Shown here one piece after another: positions 18,696 through 29,505 of a stretch of DNA of 64,000 nucleotides. Below the pieces are notes generated by a model. It did not search any database, had not been told where the DNA came from, and was given only the letters and a program-made list of their open reading frames with translations. Source of the stretch: Fodinicola feengrottensis (lineage in GTDB: Bacteria > Actinomycetota > Actinomycetes > Mycobacteriales > HKI-0501); assembly GCF_010993775.1 (NCBI RefSeq), contig NZ_WOTO01000011.1, positions 102,098 through 166,097 of the forward strand, read 5' to 3'. The translations under genes were made by a program, and so were the position numbers. Numbering within the stretch: position 1 is the first letter of the stretch; every line of letters starts with the position of its first letter.

Positions 18696-19238
18696 CTAGA
18701 CGGCGTGGATGGCGCCGGTCTGCAGCTGGCCGTGCTGGAAGGTCGGGTCATCCGGCCACCGCACCGTCAGGTCATGACTGTCGCCCGGAATGCGGAATTT
18801 CAGGTAGGCCGGCGGCGCCTGGTCGATGTTCTCGTCGTCGGCTGGAATGCCTTCCCAGTGCAGCACGACGCTGGCGTCGTGGCCGGTGCTCAGCGTGGTC
18901 GGCGCGACGTGGTCGTTCCAGTGCGACGCGTTGGTCGGCAGCGCCGACCCGTCGCGGGCGATGAACTCGGCCTTGGAGATGAAGCCCGTCAACGTGCAGG
19001 TCGTGGTGCCGTGGACGCTGAACGTGAGCGGCGCGTACCGTTGGCCGGCGCCGGCGTCGATCTGACCGATAGTGACGGTCACCTGGTCGGCCTTGCAGGC
19101 CGCCGGTGCCTTCGCCGGGACGGTGGCCGCGGTGGCGGCCGTGTCGAGCCCGACGACGACGAGAGCTCCGGCAGTCGCGAGGGTGAGCGCGCCGGTGACG
19201 ATCTGTGCCTTGCTACGCAAGATTATTTGCCTTCCCAA
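18696..19238 (-). CDS. Secreted DUF4232 protein
   Basis: 180 residues with an N-terminal signal sequence (ALTLATAGALVVVGLDTAAT) and a DUF4232 domain: two conserved cysteines in KADQVTV/TTTCTLTGF, then VVLHWEGIPAD and a C-terminal YLKFRIPGD. DUF4232 proteins are exported actinobacterial proteins of unknown role. The frame is intact. It converges with the binding protein. No partner gene is evident. Confidence 0.82.
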   Translation of the reverse strand: MGRQIILRSKAQIVTGALTLATAGALVVVGLDTAATAATVPAKAPAACKADQVTVTIGQIDAGAGQRYAPLTFSVHGTTTCTLTGFISKAEFIARDGSALPTNASHWNDHVAPTTLSTGHDASVVLHWEGIPADDENIDQAPPAYLKFRIPGDSHDLTVRWPDDPTFQHGQLQTGAIHAV

Positions 19239-19432
19239 CAGACTTCGGTGTCAGTTTCAGTGCCCTGGCCGGGGTGGCTTCACCGTACAAGTAAATTCCA
19301 AACATTAAGACGCTCAAGTCGGTAAAAATGCTCCACATCACTCTGTGTGGGTCATCACAGGCGAGTGAGAATGGTTGTTCGCTGGGCGTTTCAACACGCA
19401 GCCGGCAGTGTTCACGATGGGATTTGTCGGCG

Positions 19433-19525
19433 ATGCTGGCTACTGCCGGCGTGCTTTCGTTGCTGGCGTGGTGGTGCGTACGCCCGTGGCTGGCGCGCCG
19501 CTTCCACCGCGCGACCGCAAATTAG
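19433..19525 (+). CDS. Possible small membrane peptide
   Basis: 30 codons from ATG 19433 give a hydrophobic helix with a basic tail (MLATAGVLSLLAWWCVRPWL, then ARRFHR). The stop is 3 nt inside the end of the convergent methyltransferase. The same frame opens back to 19328. No good ribosome site is visible. Speculative. Confidence 0.22.
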   Translation: MLATAGVLSLLAWWCVRPWLARRFHRATAN

Positions 19526-20307
19526 GGTTTGTGGCCGATCGCCAGCAAATGAGCGCTGGCGGCCCGAATGCGCGGGTCGAGTTCCAGCAACCTGGCCAGT
19601 CGCAGCGCGCACTCCTGCACTTCGGGGGTGCCACTGACATCGGCGGCGGTCCAGGCCGGACCTTCCAGTCCATATGTCAAAACGTCCGCGCAGCCGCCCG
19701 CGAGCATTTCGTCGGTCAGGTCTTCCGGACTGTGCAAGTAGGCCAGGTCCATGAAGTTGTCGTGCACCACCGAACCTCGCCCAGTCGCCAAGACCTGGCC
19801 CGCGACCTGCGTCAACGCCTCATCGAGCAAACCGCGAGACGCCAGGTCCAGGCCCGGCGCATGTCGGCTCACCGCGGCGGCGGCGACCAGGCCTCCGGGG
19901 CGTACCACCCGGACCCGGACGGCCTCGGCAATGGCAGCGAGCCGCTCGGATCGCTCCAACAAGTGGTAAAGCGGTCCCAGCATGATGACCGCGTCAACGC
20001 AGGAATCCGTTTCTTCCAACGACCTCGCGTCGCCGACGCGACGCGCCTTTACGCCAGGAATTTCGGCCGCCACGCGTACTTGCTCGGGCACCGGGTCGAC
20101 GAGCGTGACGTCGTATCCGTCGGTGGCCAACCAGCGCGAATGGACGCCGGTCGCGCCGCCGACATCGAGGACCTTGGCCGGTGGCTGCGGCAGTTGGGCG
20201 CGCAGAATTTCCTGAGTACGAACGAATTCCAGCCGGCCGTGCGCAGTGTCGGTCAGTCGACGGTCCTCGGCGTACACTTCGCTGTAAAAGGTCAGTAAGT
20301 CTGCCAT
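19522..20307 (-). CDS. SAM-dependent methyltransferase
   Basis: Class-I methyltransferase of unknown substrate, 261 residues. SAM motif I VLDVGGATGVHSRWLA near residue 50, motif II VTLVDPVPEQV, and VDAVIMLGPLYHLLERSER typical of the Methyltransf_11/ubiE-like group. The start MADLLTFYSEVYAE at 20307 is chosen because the upstream part of the open frame encodes the tail of the MFS gene in another frame. The frame is intact. Confidence 0.85.
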   Translation of the reverse strand: MADLLTFYSEVYAEDRRLTDTAHGRLEFVRTQEILRAQLPQPPAKVLDVGGATGVHSRWLATDGYDVTLVDPVPEQVRVAAEIPGVKARRVGDARSLEETDSCVDAVIMLGPLYHLLERSERLAAIAEAVRVRVVRPGGLVAAAAVSRHAPGLDLASRGLLDEALTQVAGQVLATGRGSVVHDNFMDLAYLHSPEDLTDEMLAGGCADVLTYGLEGPAWTAADVSGTPEVQECALRLARLLELDPRIRAASAHLLAIGHKP

Positions 20308-20309
20308 CG

Positions 20310-21569
20310 GCTGGCTGATTTTTGCCTGGCCTGGCCGAATCCGCCACCGAGTTTTGGTCAGCCGGTCGCTGACACCGCGGTGCCAGCGAGATTTTTCTGA
20401 CCTCGGGCCAAAAGTTTGGTGTGCCGACATACATCAGCACGGCCGCCACCGCCATTAAAGCCGCGCTCGTCAGCCACGCTGTTTGATACGACGTCAGCTG
20501 GACGAGCGTGCCAAAGCCGAGGGGCCCGGCACAGCCGCCGGCATAAACGCCGGTCTGGGTGATCGAGGTCGCGGCGGCCGGCGCGGATGGGTTGAGGCGT
20601 ACGACCGCGAAATTCACCACCCCGGGCCACGCCCAGCCCAGGCCAAAGCCGGCCATCGTGCCGATCACCAGGGTGAGCTGGCCGGGCGCGGCCAGCAGCG
20701 CCAGCCCTACCGCGCCGATTGCCAGCATCACCACCACGATGCTCAGATGACCGCCGGGTTTGCGGTCAGCCAGCCAGCCGCTGCCGATCCGGCCGACGAT
20801 CCCGCAAACGCTGCCGCCGGCGAGCACCAGCCCGGCGGCGGCCTCCGAGATACCGTGCCCGACCGACGAGCCGACCAGGAAGGTGCCCAGCGCGTTGGCT
20901 GTACCAGCGGCGAGGCACGCCCGACGACGCGACCACCACCAGCGCGGTGATCTTCGCGTCCCGCTCGCCGCCGCCATGCCCTTTTCGGCCACCCCCACCG
21001 GGCACCACGAGCAGCGCCGCCAACGAGATCACCGCCGCCAGCCCGAAGGCCCACCGCCAGCCAACCGTGAGGCCCAGCGCTGGCACGGCGATGCCGGCGA
21101 GCAGTGTCGAGGTGGGAATGGCGGCCTGCTTCACGCCGTACGAGAGGCCCTGCCGGCGCGCTGGCACCGACTCGGCGAGCGACAGGTTCGAACCGAGCTG
21201 CCCGAACGCGTTGGCGACGCCGCCCAGGACGAGGAAGGCGGCGAGCACCGCGTACGAGTGCGCCACGAACGCGATCCCGGCCATGCAGGCCGCCGCCGCG
21301 ACGATGCCGGCCCTGGTCACCAGGGTCGCGCCGAGCTGCTCCGCACACCAGCCGGCGGGCACCGAGGCGACCGCTGAGCAGGCGAAATAGATCGCCACCA
21401 GGGTGCCCAGCCCGGCTGGGCTCAGGTGCAGCTCGTCGCTCATGAAGATGCTCAGCCCGCCGACCAGGAACACCGGCACCACCGAGGCGACCGTCGCGGT
21501 GACCGCGCTGATGGCAGCGTGCACGCCGGTCGTCGGGTGGGCATCTCTGCTGATGTCGATGTTCTTCAC
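20310..21569 (-). CDS. MFS transporter, frameshifted; exact 3' end uncertain
   Basis: Twelve-helix major facilitator. GTG start at 21569 (KNIDISRDAHPTTGVHAA). Helices follow with PAGLGTLVAIYFACSAVASV, then AESVPARRQGLSYGVKQAA, the conserved half-linker. Near 20940 the frame changes and continues as GTANALGTFLVGSSVGHGIS to the last helix (SAALMAVAAVLMYVG) and NFWPEVRK. In that frame no stop comes before the methyltransferase start, so a second indel near 20400 is likely; 20310 is my estimate of the end. It shares a 71-bp divergent promoter region with fpg. Substrate unknown. Confidence 0.75.
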
Positions 21570-21640
21570 GCTAAGTCGGTTTGGCCCGTTCGCCGCTGTG
21601 AAATCAGCCTCAGTCGGCTCTTCGTGCCAGACTGGGTGGC

Positions 21641-22495
21641 GTGCCTGAGCTGCCTGAAGTGGAGGCGCTCGCCGCGTATCTGCGCGAGCGCGCGGTCGGC
21701 CATGCCATCGCCCGGATCGACCCGGTCGCGATCAGTGCCCTGAAGACGTACGACCCACCCGTCACCGCGCTCGCCGGCCTCACCCTCACCGGCGCCGGCC
21801 GGCACGGCAAGTTCCTGGATCTCGACGTGGACGGCCTGCACCTGGTCGTCCACCTGGCCCGGGCCGGCTGGCTGCACTACCGCGAGTCACTGCCGGCCGC
21901 GCCACCCAAACCCGGCAAGGGCCCGATCGCGCTCCGGGTCCACCTCGATGACGAGTCCGGCTTCGACCTCACCGAGGCCGGCACGAAGAAGGGTCTCTCG
22001 GTCTACTTGGTGACGGACCCCGCGCTGGTCCCCGGCGTCGCCCGGTTGGGCCCGGACGCGATGTCCGTCACCGTCGACGAGCTGGCCGCGATCCTGTCCG
22101 GTCAGGGCAGCCGCATCAAGAACGTACTCACCGAGCAGTCCGTGATCTCCGGCGTCGGCAACGCCTATTCCGACGAAATCCTGCACGCCGCCCGGCTGTC
22201 GCCCTTCGCCATTTCCTCGAAGCTGTCGCCCTCGGACGTGCAAGCCCTGCATTCGGCGATTCAGCTGATCCTGACCGACGCGGTCACCCGCAGCGTCGGC
22301 CAGGGATCAGCCACCCTCAAAGGCGAAAAACGCTCCGGCCTGCGCGTCCACGCCCGGACCGGGATGCCCTGCCCGGTCTGCGGCGACACCGTCCGCGAAG
22401 TCTCGTACGCCGACAAATCCCTGCAATACTGCGCCACCTGCCAAACCGCCGGTAAACCCCTGGCCGACCGCCGAATGTCCCGCCTCCTCAAGTAG
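21641..22495 (+). CDS. mutM: Formamidopyrimidine-DNA glycosylase / endonuclease VIII family
   Basis: Base-excision-repair enzyme that removes oxidised bases and nicks the DNA backbone. GTG start 21641; the mature N-terminus PELPEVE carries the catalytic proline and Glu. GRHGKFL holds the conserved lysine, GVGNAYSDEILHAA the helix-two-turn-helix, and the C-terminal zinc finger is complete (CPVC, then CATC, QTAGKPLADRRMSRLL). 284 residues, intact frame. It resembles the extra Fpg/Nei-like paralogs common in actinobacteria (LTEAGTKKGLSVYLV instead of the usual RRFG loop), so substrate range may differ from canonical MutM. Confidence 0.88.
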   Translation: MPELPEVEALAAYLRERAVGHAIARIDPVAISALKTYDPPVTALAGLTLTGAGRHGKFLDLDVDGLHLVVHLARAGWLHYRESLPAAPPKPGKGPIALRVHLDDESGFDLTEAGTKKGLSVYLVTDPALVPGVARLGPDAMSVTVDELAAILSGQGSRIKNVLTEQSVISGVGNAYSDEILHAARLSPFAISSKLSPSDVQALHSAIQLILTDAVTRSVGQGSATLKGEKRSGLRVHARTGMPCPVCGDTVREVSYADKSLQYCATCQTAGKPLADRRMSRLLK

Positions 22496-22505
22496 CCCGT
22501 CGTTA

Positions 22506-22522
22506 CAATCGGATTCCGATTG
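22506..22522. terminator. Perfect short inverted repeat between convergent genes
   Basis: CAATCGGA-T-TCCGATTG, an 8-bp perfect stem with a one-base centre, 11 bp after the fpg stop and before the end of the convergent Gfo/Idh gene. Likely a bidirectional terminator, although a single-base loop could also be a protein site. Confidence 0.5.
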
Positions 22523-22550
22523 CAACCAAGCCCCGCACCTTCGTTGGGGG

Positions 22551-23596
22551 TTAGCGGCCTAGGCGGGCGCCCATGTAGTCGACCGGGACGGTCTGCTCGG
22601 TTTCGACGGCCTTCATGGCGGCCTCGAGCATGGCGACCACTTCGGCGCCGTGTTTGCCGGTGGAGGGGGAGGCGGCGCCGTCGCGGATGGAGAGCAGGAA
22701 CTGCTCGGCCTCGTTGCGCAGCGGTTCGGTGTCCTCCAGGACCTGAGGGGTCTCCTCGCCGTAGCGGTAGGACAATTTGAAGTCGCCGTACGACTCCGAA
22801 TAACCCGGCACGTCGACGCCCTTGTCACACAGGACGACCTTCGAGTCGGCGGAGAGGTCGTCGTAAATCAGCATTTTCTTCGAGCCGACGAAGACCATCT
22901 GACGGATCTTTTTGGCGTCCAGCCCAGGAAACGTTGAGTTGCGCGACCGCGCCGGAGCCGAATTCCAGGTTCAGGAAAGCGACATCGTCCAGGCCCGGCT
23001 GCAGGAAGGAGCGGGCTCGGCCGGAAACGGTCGTCGGGCGCTCACCGAGAACGTGCGACAGGATCGAGAAGTCGTGTGGTGCGAGGTCCCAGAGGGCGCC
23101 CACGTCATGCCGGACCGGGCCGAGGTTGACTCGCGTCGAGGTGGCGTAGCGGATGTCGCCGAGCTCGCCGGAAGCGACGATTTCGCGGATCTTGCGCACG
23201 GCCGGTGTGTAGACGAAGGTGTGCCCGACCATCAGCTGCAGACCGGCGTCGGCGGCCAACCCGACCAGCTCGCGGGCCTCCGCGGAGTTGGTGGTGATGG
23301 GCTTTTCGACCAGTACGTGCTTGCCGGCTTCGATGGCCTGCTTGGCCAACGCGAAATGCGTTTTTGGCCGGCGTACAGATAACGACCGCGTCGATGCCGG
23401 CGGTCAGCACCTCGTCCAGCGACGCGTACGAGACGATGTCCGGCCGGTTTTCCTTCAACCGCTGGCGGCTGTCCGCGCTGGGGTCACCGACGATGACTTC
23501 GCACCCCAGGTTGGAGAAGTTGCGCAGAAGGTGCGGTCCCCAGTACCCGTACCCCAGCAGTCCGATCCGTAGCCCGGTCTGCTCACTCATCCCCAC
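22551..23596 (-). CDS. Gfo/Idh/MocA dehydrogenase of the polysaccharide cluster, two frame changes
   Basis: NAD-dependent sugar-nucleotide dehydrogenase. N-terminal Rossmann motif RIGLLGYGYWGPHLLRNF and AVVICTPA. Near 23355 the frame changes to AIEAGKHVLVEKPITTN (catalytic-lysine motif) and LMVGHTFVYTPAVRKIREIV. Near 22920 it changes again to FVGSKKMLIYDDL up to the stop at 22551. It is a clear paralog of 29506-30545 (same GHTF.....VRK, LAPHDFSI and YDDL motifs). The family includes WlbA-type enzymes that oxidise the 3-position of UDP-GlcNAc-uronate. It is divergent from the glycosyltransferase. Confidence 0.82.
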
Positions 23597-23685
23597 GGCC
23601 TCCTTGGTCGGTCAGCCGTGCAGGCGTGCCCGAAGTCGATGTCTGGTGCAATCTCAGTGCAGCGCGGACGTTAGCATCGACCGCC

Positions 23686-24863
23686 ATGGCACAAAGTCGT
23701 CGCCTTCGCGTGGGCATGCTGGCCGTCACAAATTACGAGAGCGATCCACGGGTCCGCCGGCAGGCGGAAGCCCTGGTCGCTCGCGGCGATGAGGTGACCG
23801 TGCTGGCCCTCAGCTCGGCCGACCGGCCGCGCCACGAGCTGCTGGACGGCGTCCGGGTCGTGCACTTCAAGACCGAGAAGTTCCGCGGCGCTGGCGGCGC
23901 CGGCTACCTGAAGTTGTACGGCGACTTCGGCGTGCGAGCCGGTGCCTGGCTGGCCGCCAGACCGCGCAGGTTCGACGTGATCCAGGCGCACTCGATGCCC
24001 GAGGTGCTGGTCTTCTGCGCGGCCGTGCAGAAGCTCGTACGAGTGCCGTTGTTGCTGGACGTACACGACATGACCTCGCGACTTTTCGAGTCCAAGTTCG
24101 GTGATTCCAAGATCGTCAGGGCGGTGCACGCCAGCGAGACCATGTCGATGGCCTTCGCCAACGAGGTCATGACCGTGCATGAGCCGTACGCGGAGGCCCT
24201 GCGTGCGCGTACGAAGCGGCCGGTCACCAGCGTGCTGAACTCGCCGGATGAGGCGATGTTCACCCCGAGCCGGTGGCGCGGCTGGGACCCGGCCGGCGAG
24301 GTCGTCTTCAGCTATCACGGCACGATCGCGCCGCGGCATGGGCTGGTGGCGCTGGTAGAGGCGCTGGCGCTCGTACGCAAGGAGCTGCCGAAGGCTCGCC
24401 TGCAGGTACGCGGCGGCGGCGACGGCCTGGCGGCGGTGGCCGAGAAGGTGCAGGAGCTCGGCATGCAGGACGTGGTTGACCTGCCCGAACGGGTCTACGC
24501 GGTGCACGACATGCCGGCCCAGATCGATCGCGTCCACATCGGCGTCGCACCGAACCAGCTGGACATCTGGACATCTGGACCGCCGACACGCTGCCCACCA
24601 AGCTGTTGGAGTACGCGGCGATGGGTGTGCCGTCGATCAGTTTCAAGAACCCGGTGGTGACCCGGTACTTCCCGGACGACGCGGTGTCGTACGTGGATCC
24701 GGCGAGCGCCCAGAACCTGGCGACCGCGATGCTCGCGCTGGCCAAGGACCCCGAAGCGGCCCGCAAGCAGGCCGACCGGGCCTCCGAGGTGATGGCCGAG
24801 CTGTCCTGGGCGAAGCAGAAGCTGATCTACCTCGACGTGCTGGACCGGATGGCAGGCAAATGA
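23686..24863 (+). CDS. Glycosyltransferase, GT4-like, broken by an 8-bp tandem duplication
   Basis: Predicted GT-B glycosyltransferase for polysaccharide assembly in the cytoplasm. ATG 23686. N-terminal MLAVTNYESDPRVRRQAEAL is typical of GT4. The middle reads VLNSPDEAMF and FSYHGTIAPRHGLVALVEAL; the donor-site domain reads IGVAPNQLDIWT, then KLLEYAAMGVPSISF with the conserved Glu. The unit GGACATCT occurs twice in tandem (24561-24576); removing one copy restores a continuous frame (DIWTADTLPTKLLEY). The stop overlaps the flippase start (ATGA). Sugar donor and acceptor unknown. Confidence 0.85.
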
Positions 24864-26515
24864 GCGACACGATGGCGAAGCCAGCCAGCGGCGGGCCGAA
24901 GAAGGCCGAGTCGCGCAAGACCAAGAAGGCCCGCAAGACCCAGGAGGCGAAGGCCGCCGCCGACGCGCTCGCGGCCCGCCGGAACCGGCCCGTAAGGCCG
25001 CCAACCCCGCCACCAGCGACGCCTGAGCCGGTCGAGGTCGAGCCGATTCCGCAGATCAAGCCGGGCCGGGCCATCGTCAGCTCCGGTTTGCTGACGATGT
25101 TGGCGCTGGTCAGCATCGGGCTGGTACGGCTGGTCCATGGCTCGCTGGTGAACCATCACCTGGCCAATCCGGCCAAATATGGCACGGTCACCCTGCTGAT
25201 CGCGATCGCCACCGTGACGAGCCTCGCGTTGCCGGCCGGGGTGGCCAGCGCGATGAGCAAGTTCATCCCGTATCACCGCGGTAGCGGTGCGGAGCCGACC
25301 GCTCGCTCGGTCTACCGCTTCCTGTCCCGGCTGGGACTCGCCGGTTCGGTGTTCTTCGGGATCGCAGTGGGCTTGCTCACACCGCTTTTCGTCCCCGAGG
25401 TCGGCGTCCGCGACGCGATCCTGGTGGGTCTGTTGACGTTTACCTTCAGCACGTACAGCTTCGACAAGTCCGCGCTCTACGGCTTCGACCGGGTCGCTTC
25501 GTACACGAAGCTCGAGCTCTCGACCGGTGTGCTGACGATCCTCATCACGATCGCCATCCTGGTCACTCCGTGGCAGGGCTATCTGCTGCCGTTCGTCGTC
25601 GGATACGGCCTGTTCACGCTCGGGGCCAGGATGCTGCTGCGGGCCAACATGGCCGGCGAGGTCGCGCCCGTCTCGGCGTTCGACCGGCGTGAGGTGATCG
25701 CGTTCGTCGCACTTGCCTGCGCGGGCACGTTGGCCTCGACCGGGTTCCTGTACGGCACGAACATCCTCGCCAAGATCTTCTCGACTCCGGCGGCGGTGGG
25801 CTACTTCGGCGCCGCGGTGACGCTCGTACAACCGATGAACCTGCTGCCACGGGCGCTCAACCTCGCGCTGTTCCCGGCGATGGCGCACGCACAGGGTGCC
25901 GGCGACACCGATGCCGTGCGACGGCATACGGACATCTCGACTCGCGCCCTCTTCTTCGTTCTCGCGCGCCGCTCTTCGCGGCGGCGATCCTGGTGGCCAG
26001 GCCGATCCTGATCATCTTCGGCAAGAACGCGGAGAGCGGCACGACGGTGCTGCAGATCATGCTGGCGGCGAGCTTCCTCGCGGTCGTCCAGGTGGCATCG
26101 GTGAACGCGCTGTCGTCGGGAAACCTGCGGCAGGTCCGGATCCCGGTCATCTCGGCGGTCACCGGCGCGGCGATCGGGGGTCATCCTCGCCGCGACGCTT
26201 TCCGGCCCGCTTGGCGCGGCCGGCATCGGGCTGGCTTACCTGCTTGGTACGACGGTGATCGCCGGCGGGCCGATTGTGGTCACGTGGCGGCTGCATCGGA
26301 TGCAGTGGACGGGCATGGTGGTGCGGTCGTTGGCGGTGGTCGCGTTGGGCGCGGCGGTCGCCGCGGGGCTGGATGCGACGCGCCTCACAGCCGGCTTCAC
26401 CGGCGTGCTGGCCGCGCTGGTGGCGGCCGTTGTGGTATTCGCGACAGGTGTCCTGATTCTGCTGCCTGAGCTGCGCAAACTCTACGCGGTGGCGCGCCGG
26501 AAAGGGCAGCTGTGA
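24860..26515 (+). CDS. Polysaccharide flippase (Wzx/MOP family), frameshifted twice
   Basis: Translocates lipid-linked repeat units across the membrane. A charged, alanine/lysine-rich cytoplasmic N-terminus of about 75 residues (KKARKTQEAKAAADALAARR) and a proline stretch precede the first helix (GRAIVSSGLLTMLALVSIGL). About 12-14 hydrophobic segments follow, with MOP features such as VTLLIAIATVTSLALPAGV and GYFGAAVTLVQPMNLLPRAL. Frame changes occur near 25965 and 26175; the last segments read AATLSGPLGAAGIGLAYLLG to a stop at 26515. Translationally coupled to the glycosyltransferase. The long N-terminal tail is longer than in typical Wzx. Confidence 0.83.
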
Positions 26516-26517
26516 TC

Positions 26518-26541
26518 GCCCCGAACCGGGTAGTTCGGGGC
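26518..26541 (+). terminator. Hairpin terminator after the flippase gene
   Basis: GCCCCGAAC-CGGGTA-GTTCGGGGC, a perfect 9-bp stem starting 3 bp after the stop codon. No T tract, as is common in high-GC actinobacteria. Confidence 0.7.
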
Positions 26542-26736
26542 ACACATCCGCAAGGCCGGCACCCTTCGGTGCTAAGCTTTTCTGGTCACGTGCTGCTGTC
26601 CGCGAGCAGCCGGCGGCACCTGCTCTGAATGCCCAGGGCAGAGGTCACCGGCAGCGGCGGAGGAGAGCTTCGAGCAGGGTTCAGAAGCTCCAAGCGGCCC
26701 GACGGACACCGGTGGTGCCGATCGAGGAGGCTCGGC

Positions 26737-27488
26737 TTGACCGTTCTATCTAGGGGTGGGCCCGCTGTGGCCTCTGCACCCCTCACAGTGACGACCGCGG
26801 CGGTTTCCGGTCGTCCAGGCGTGCCCCAGTCTTCGCTGATCTCCCAGCTCTCTGACGAGCTGGTGAAGCGCGGCCGGATCCAGCGGGTGGCAACCCGTGG
26901 CCTGGACATCTTGCTCGCGAGCGCGGCATTCTGCTTTCTTCGCCGTTCATGCTGGTCGCCCTGCTGTGGGTGGCCATCGACTCGCCCGGGCCGGTGCTTT
27001 TCCGGCAGCAGCGGGTCGGCCGCGGCGGGCGGATGTTCACGATGCTCAAGTTCCGGTCGATGCGGACCGGGGCGGACGAGAACGTCCACAAGGAGTACGT
27101 GCAGAAGATCTACACAGAGGGCGCCAGCACGGTGGCGGCCAAGCTGCACAACGACGACCGGGTGACCCGGTCCGGCAAGCTGCTGCGCAAGACCAGCCTG
27201 GACGAGCTGCCGCAGCTGTTCAACATCCTCGGCGGCTCGATGAGCCTGGTCGGACCCCGCCCGGTGCTGCCGTACGAGGTCGAGGTGATGGGCCCGGAGA
27301 ACCTGGACCGGTTCGCCGTCAAGCCCGGCCTCACCGGCCCCTGGCAGGTGTACGGCCGCGGTCGGGTGACATTCTTGGAAATGATGGAGCTGGACGTCAG
27401 CTACGCGCGCAAGGCCAGTGTGTTCACCGACTTGGGGCTGATCATTCGTACGCCCCTCGCGGTGCTCTCCGGCAAGGGCGCGAAGTGA
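26737..27488 (+). CDS. Initiating sugar transferase (polyprenyl-phosphate phosphoglycosyl transferase), frameshifted
   Basis: Attaches the first sugar phosphate of the repeat unit to the lipid carrier. The TTG at 26737 is chosen for the strong GAGGAGG six bases upstream. After about 60 variable residues comes one membrane segment ([11 protein letters not shown]; a frame change near 26935; then [19 protein letters not shown]), followed by the PF02397 catalytic domain: [47 protein letters not shown] with its Asp-Glu pair, and [14 protein letters not shown]. The single membrane helix suggests the small PglC-like form and not the five-helix WbaP form. Flanked by hairpins on both sides. Confidence 0.88.
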
Positions 27489-27531
27489 CGAGGGCGTTGG
27501 TGTGATCGCCGCGCCGCCGCTGGCTCGCCGG

Positions 27532-27561
27532 CCTGGGGTCAGTTACTGAACTGACCCCAGG
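27532..27561. terminator. Strong palindromic terminator
   Basis: CCTGGGGTCAGTT-ACTG-AACTGACCCCAGG, a perfect 13-bp stem with a 4-nt loop, between the sugar transferase and polymerase genes. It separates transcription units inside the cluster. Confidence 0.8.
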
Positions 27562-27615
27562 ACACAACTTCACGCGAGAAATCTTCGACGGCGACCTGAC
27601 TGGATACTGGCGATA

Positions 27616-29347
27616 GTGACCACTTTGACGACTGCTGACCTGGCCCCTTCTGCCCAGCCGGAACCGGCACCCGATCCCAGGCCACTGTCCGCGCCGATTT
27701 CGCGCGCGCTCAGCCTGGTGGTGCTCGTTCTGCTTGCCGCCCTTCTGGTGGACGTTCTCTTCGAGGGCTGGGTGCAACAGCTCTTCGGCCACCCCGGACT
27801 ACCCAACGCCAAGGGCGATCCCACGTGGATTCTTGCGGACTGGCCCAAGAACGTCAAAACAGGGCTTTTCCTCCTGGTGCTCGGCTTTACCGTTATCAAG
27901 GTAGCCGTTGACAAAAGCTGGCGGGACTTTTTCACCAAGGCCGAGCTGGCTTTGGTCGCCCTGGGCGTCATCATGGCGATTTCCGGGTTCTTCGGCGGGC
28001 GCGGCGCGGTACTGATCGGGCAGGCGCTGTTTGTCTACTTCCGCGGTGTCATCGTGTTTTTCGCGTGGCGCGCGGTGCGGCCGACCACCAAGCAGCTGAA
28101 GCCGATCCTTTATCTGGTCGGTGGCATCGCGGTGCTCAACGCGGGGCTGGCGATCGTCGAGACCCTGATCGGCTACCCGGCGTACCAGTGGCTCGGCTGG
28201 ACCGACCTCACCTGGGCCCGGATCAACCGGGCGCACGCGCTGCTGAACCACCCGAACCACCTCGGGCATTTCCTGATGATCGTGGAGATCGGGCTGATCG
28301 CCTGGTTCAGCACCAAGGACAAGATCTCCAAGAAGCTGTGGTTCCTGTTCGGTTTCCTCGCGCTGGGCATGTCGGCGACCCAGTCACGCGAATCGGCGAT
28401 CGGGTTCGTCTTGGCCGCCGTGGTGATCTGGTGGATGCGCCGGCGCCCGGTACGGCCGCTGGCCATCGCGCTGATCCTGGTGGTCGGCTTCACCGGCCTG
28501 CAGCTGCTGAACAGCACCGAGAACAGGGTGACGCTGGAGAAGCGGATTCTCGGCGTGTTGGCCGCGCTGCATTTCGGCGCCGGGTCATCGGCCGAGGACC
28601 AGCCGGGCATCCCGGCCCGCGAGATCCGGGTGCTGTTCTACCAGCAGGGAGCCAAGCTGTTCGTCGAGCGGCCAGTGCTCGGCTACGGCGTCGGCCAGTT
28701 CGGCGGCACGGTGGCCTTCCAGCACGACCCGACCTGGTACAAGAAGTTCAACTTCAACCTGTACGGCGCGAAGCCCGACCAGGTCGACTCGTTCTGGTTG
28801 CACCTGGCCGTGGAGACCGGCGCGCTGGGCGTCCTGGGTTACCTGGTCTGGCTGTTCTTCCTGATCGCGCCCATGGTCCGGTCGCGTACGAGGGGACCGG
28901 ACGTCTCGCCGTACGTGCTGTGGGGGGGCCGCCGGTGGTGGTCGCGCCGCGGTGGTGGCGGCCTTCCTGTCGCCCTCGCTGGAGGACCAGCTGTTCCCGG
29001 TGTTGTTCTTCACCGTGCTCGGGCTCGGGTGGTCGGCGCTGCGACGTGGCGACAACGCGGACACCGTGCCGGCCACCCTGCTGGCCGGTCCGGCGCTGTC
29101 GGTGACCAAGTTCTGGCGGCCGGCGGTGCTCGCCGAAGGCGCGACCGACGACCACCTGAAGTTCAGCTGGCGGTCGCCCAAACCGGCCGTCGCCGACGCG
29201 GCTCCGGCGGCCTCGGCGACCGGGCCAGCGCACGCCGCACCGGAACCTGCAGTGCCTGAGGATTCTGCTGAAACAGCTGGCCAGCAGGCCGATGACGGGC
29301 CCGATCCGGGCTCCGAGGACGCCACCGGCCGGCATCGCAGCGGGTGA
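27616..29347 (+). CDS. O-antigen ligase/polymerase-like membrane protein (Wzy/WaaL type), frameshifted
   Basis: Integral membrane enzyme likely polymerising or ligating polysaccharide units outside the membrane. The GTG at 27616 gives a 35-residue proline-rich cytoplasmic start, then about 11 helices. Family features are RINRAHALLNHPNHLGHFLM, ATQSRESAIGFVLA and, in the large outer loop, FVERPVLGYGVGQFGG before DSFWLHLAVETGALGVLGYLV; this SRE...GxGxGxF/H pattern is that of the PF04932 family. A run of seven G at about 28922-28928 breaks the frame. The second frame gives the last helices and a disordered alanine/glutamate tail to 29347. Confidence 0.83.
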
Positions 29348-29505
29348 CTGGCCGCACATCGGCGGTAGCCGGATTTCGGTTCCCCGGCCGGTCGCTGGCA
29401 CACTGAACCGCTGGCGCACCCCGGAGCGGTCCACAGCCGGCCGGGCAGTGCGGCGGAACTAGAGGCGCAATGGGGCGCCTCACCCGAAGGGAGGCTCACA
29501 GACCT

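Noticed and set aside
26541..26736. Riboswitch upstream of the sugar transferase
   Set aside because: The leader has several G/C stems but I could not match it to any known riboswitch core, so it is left unnamed.
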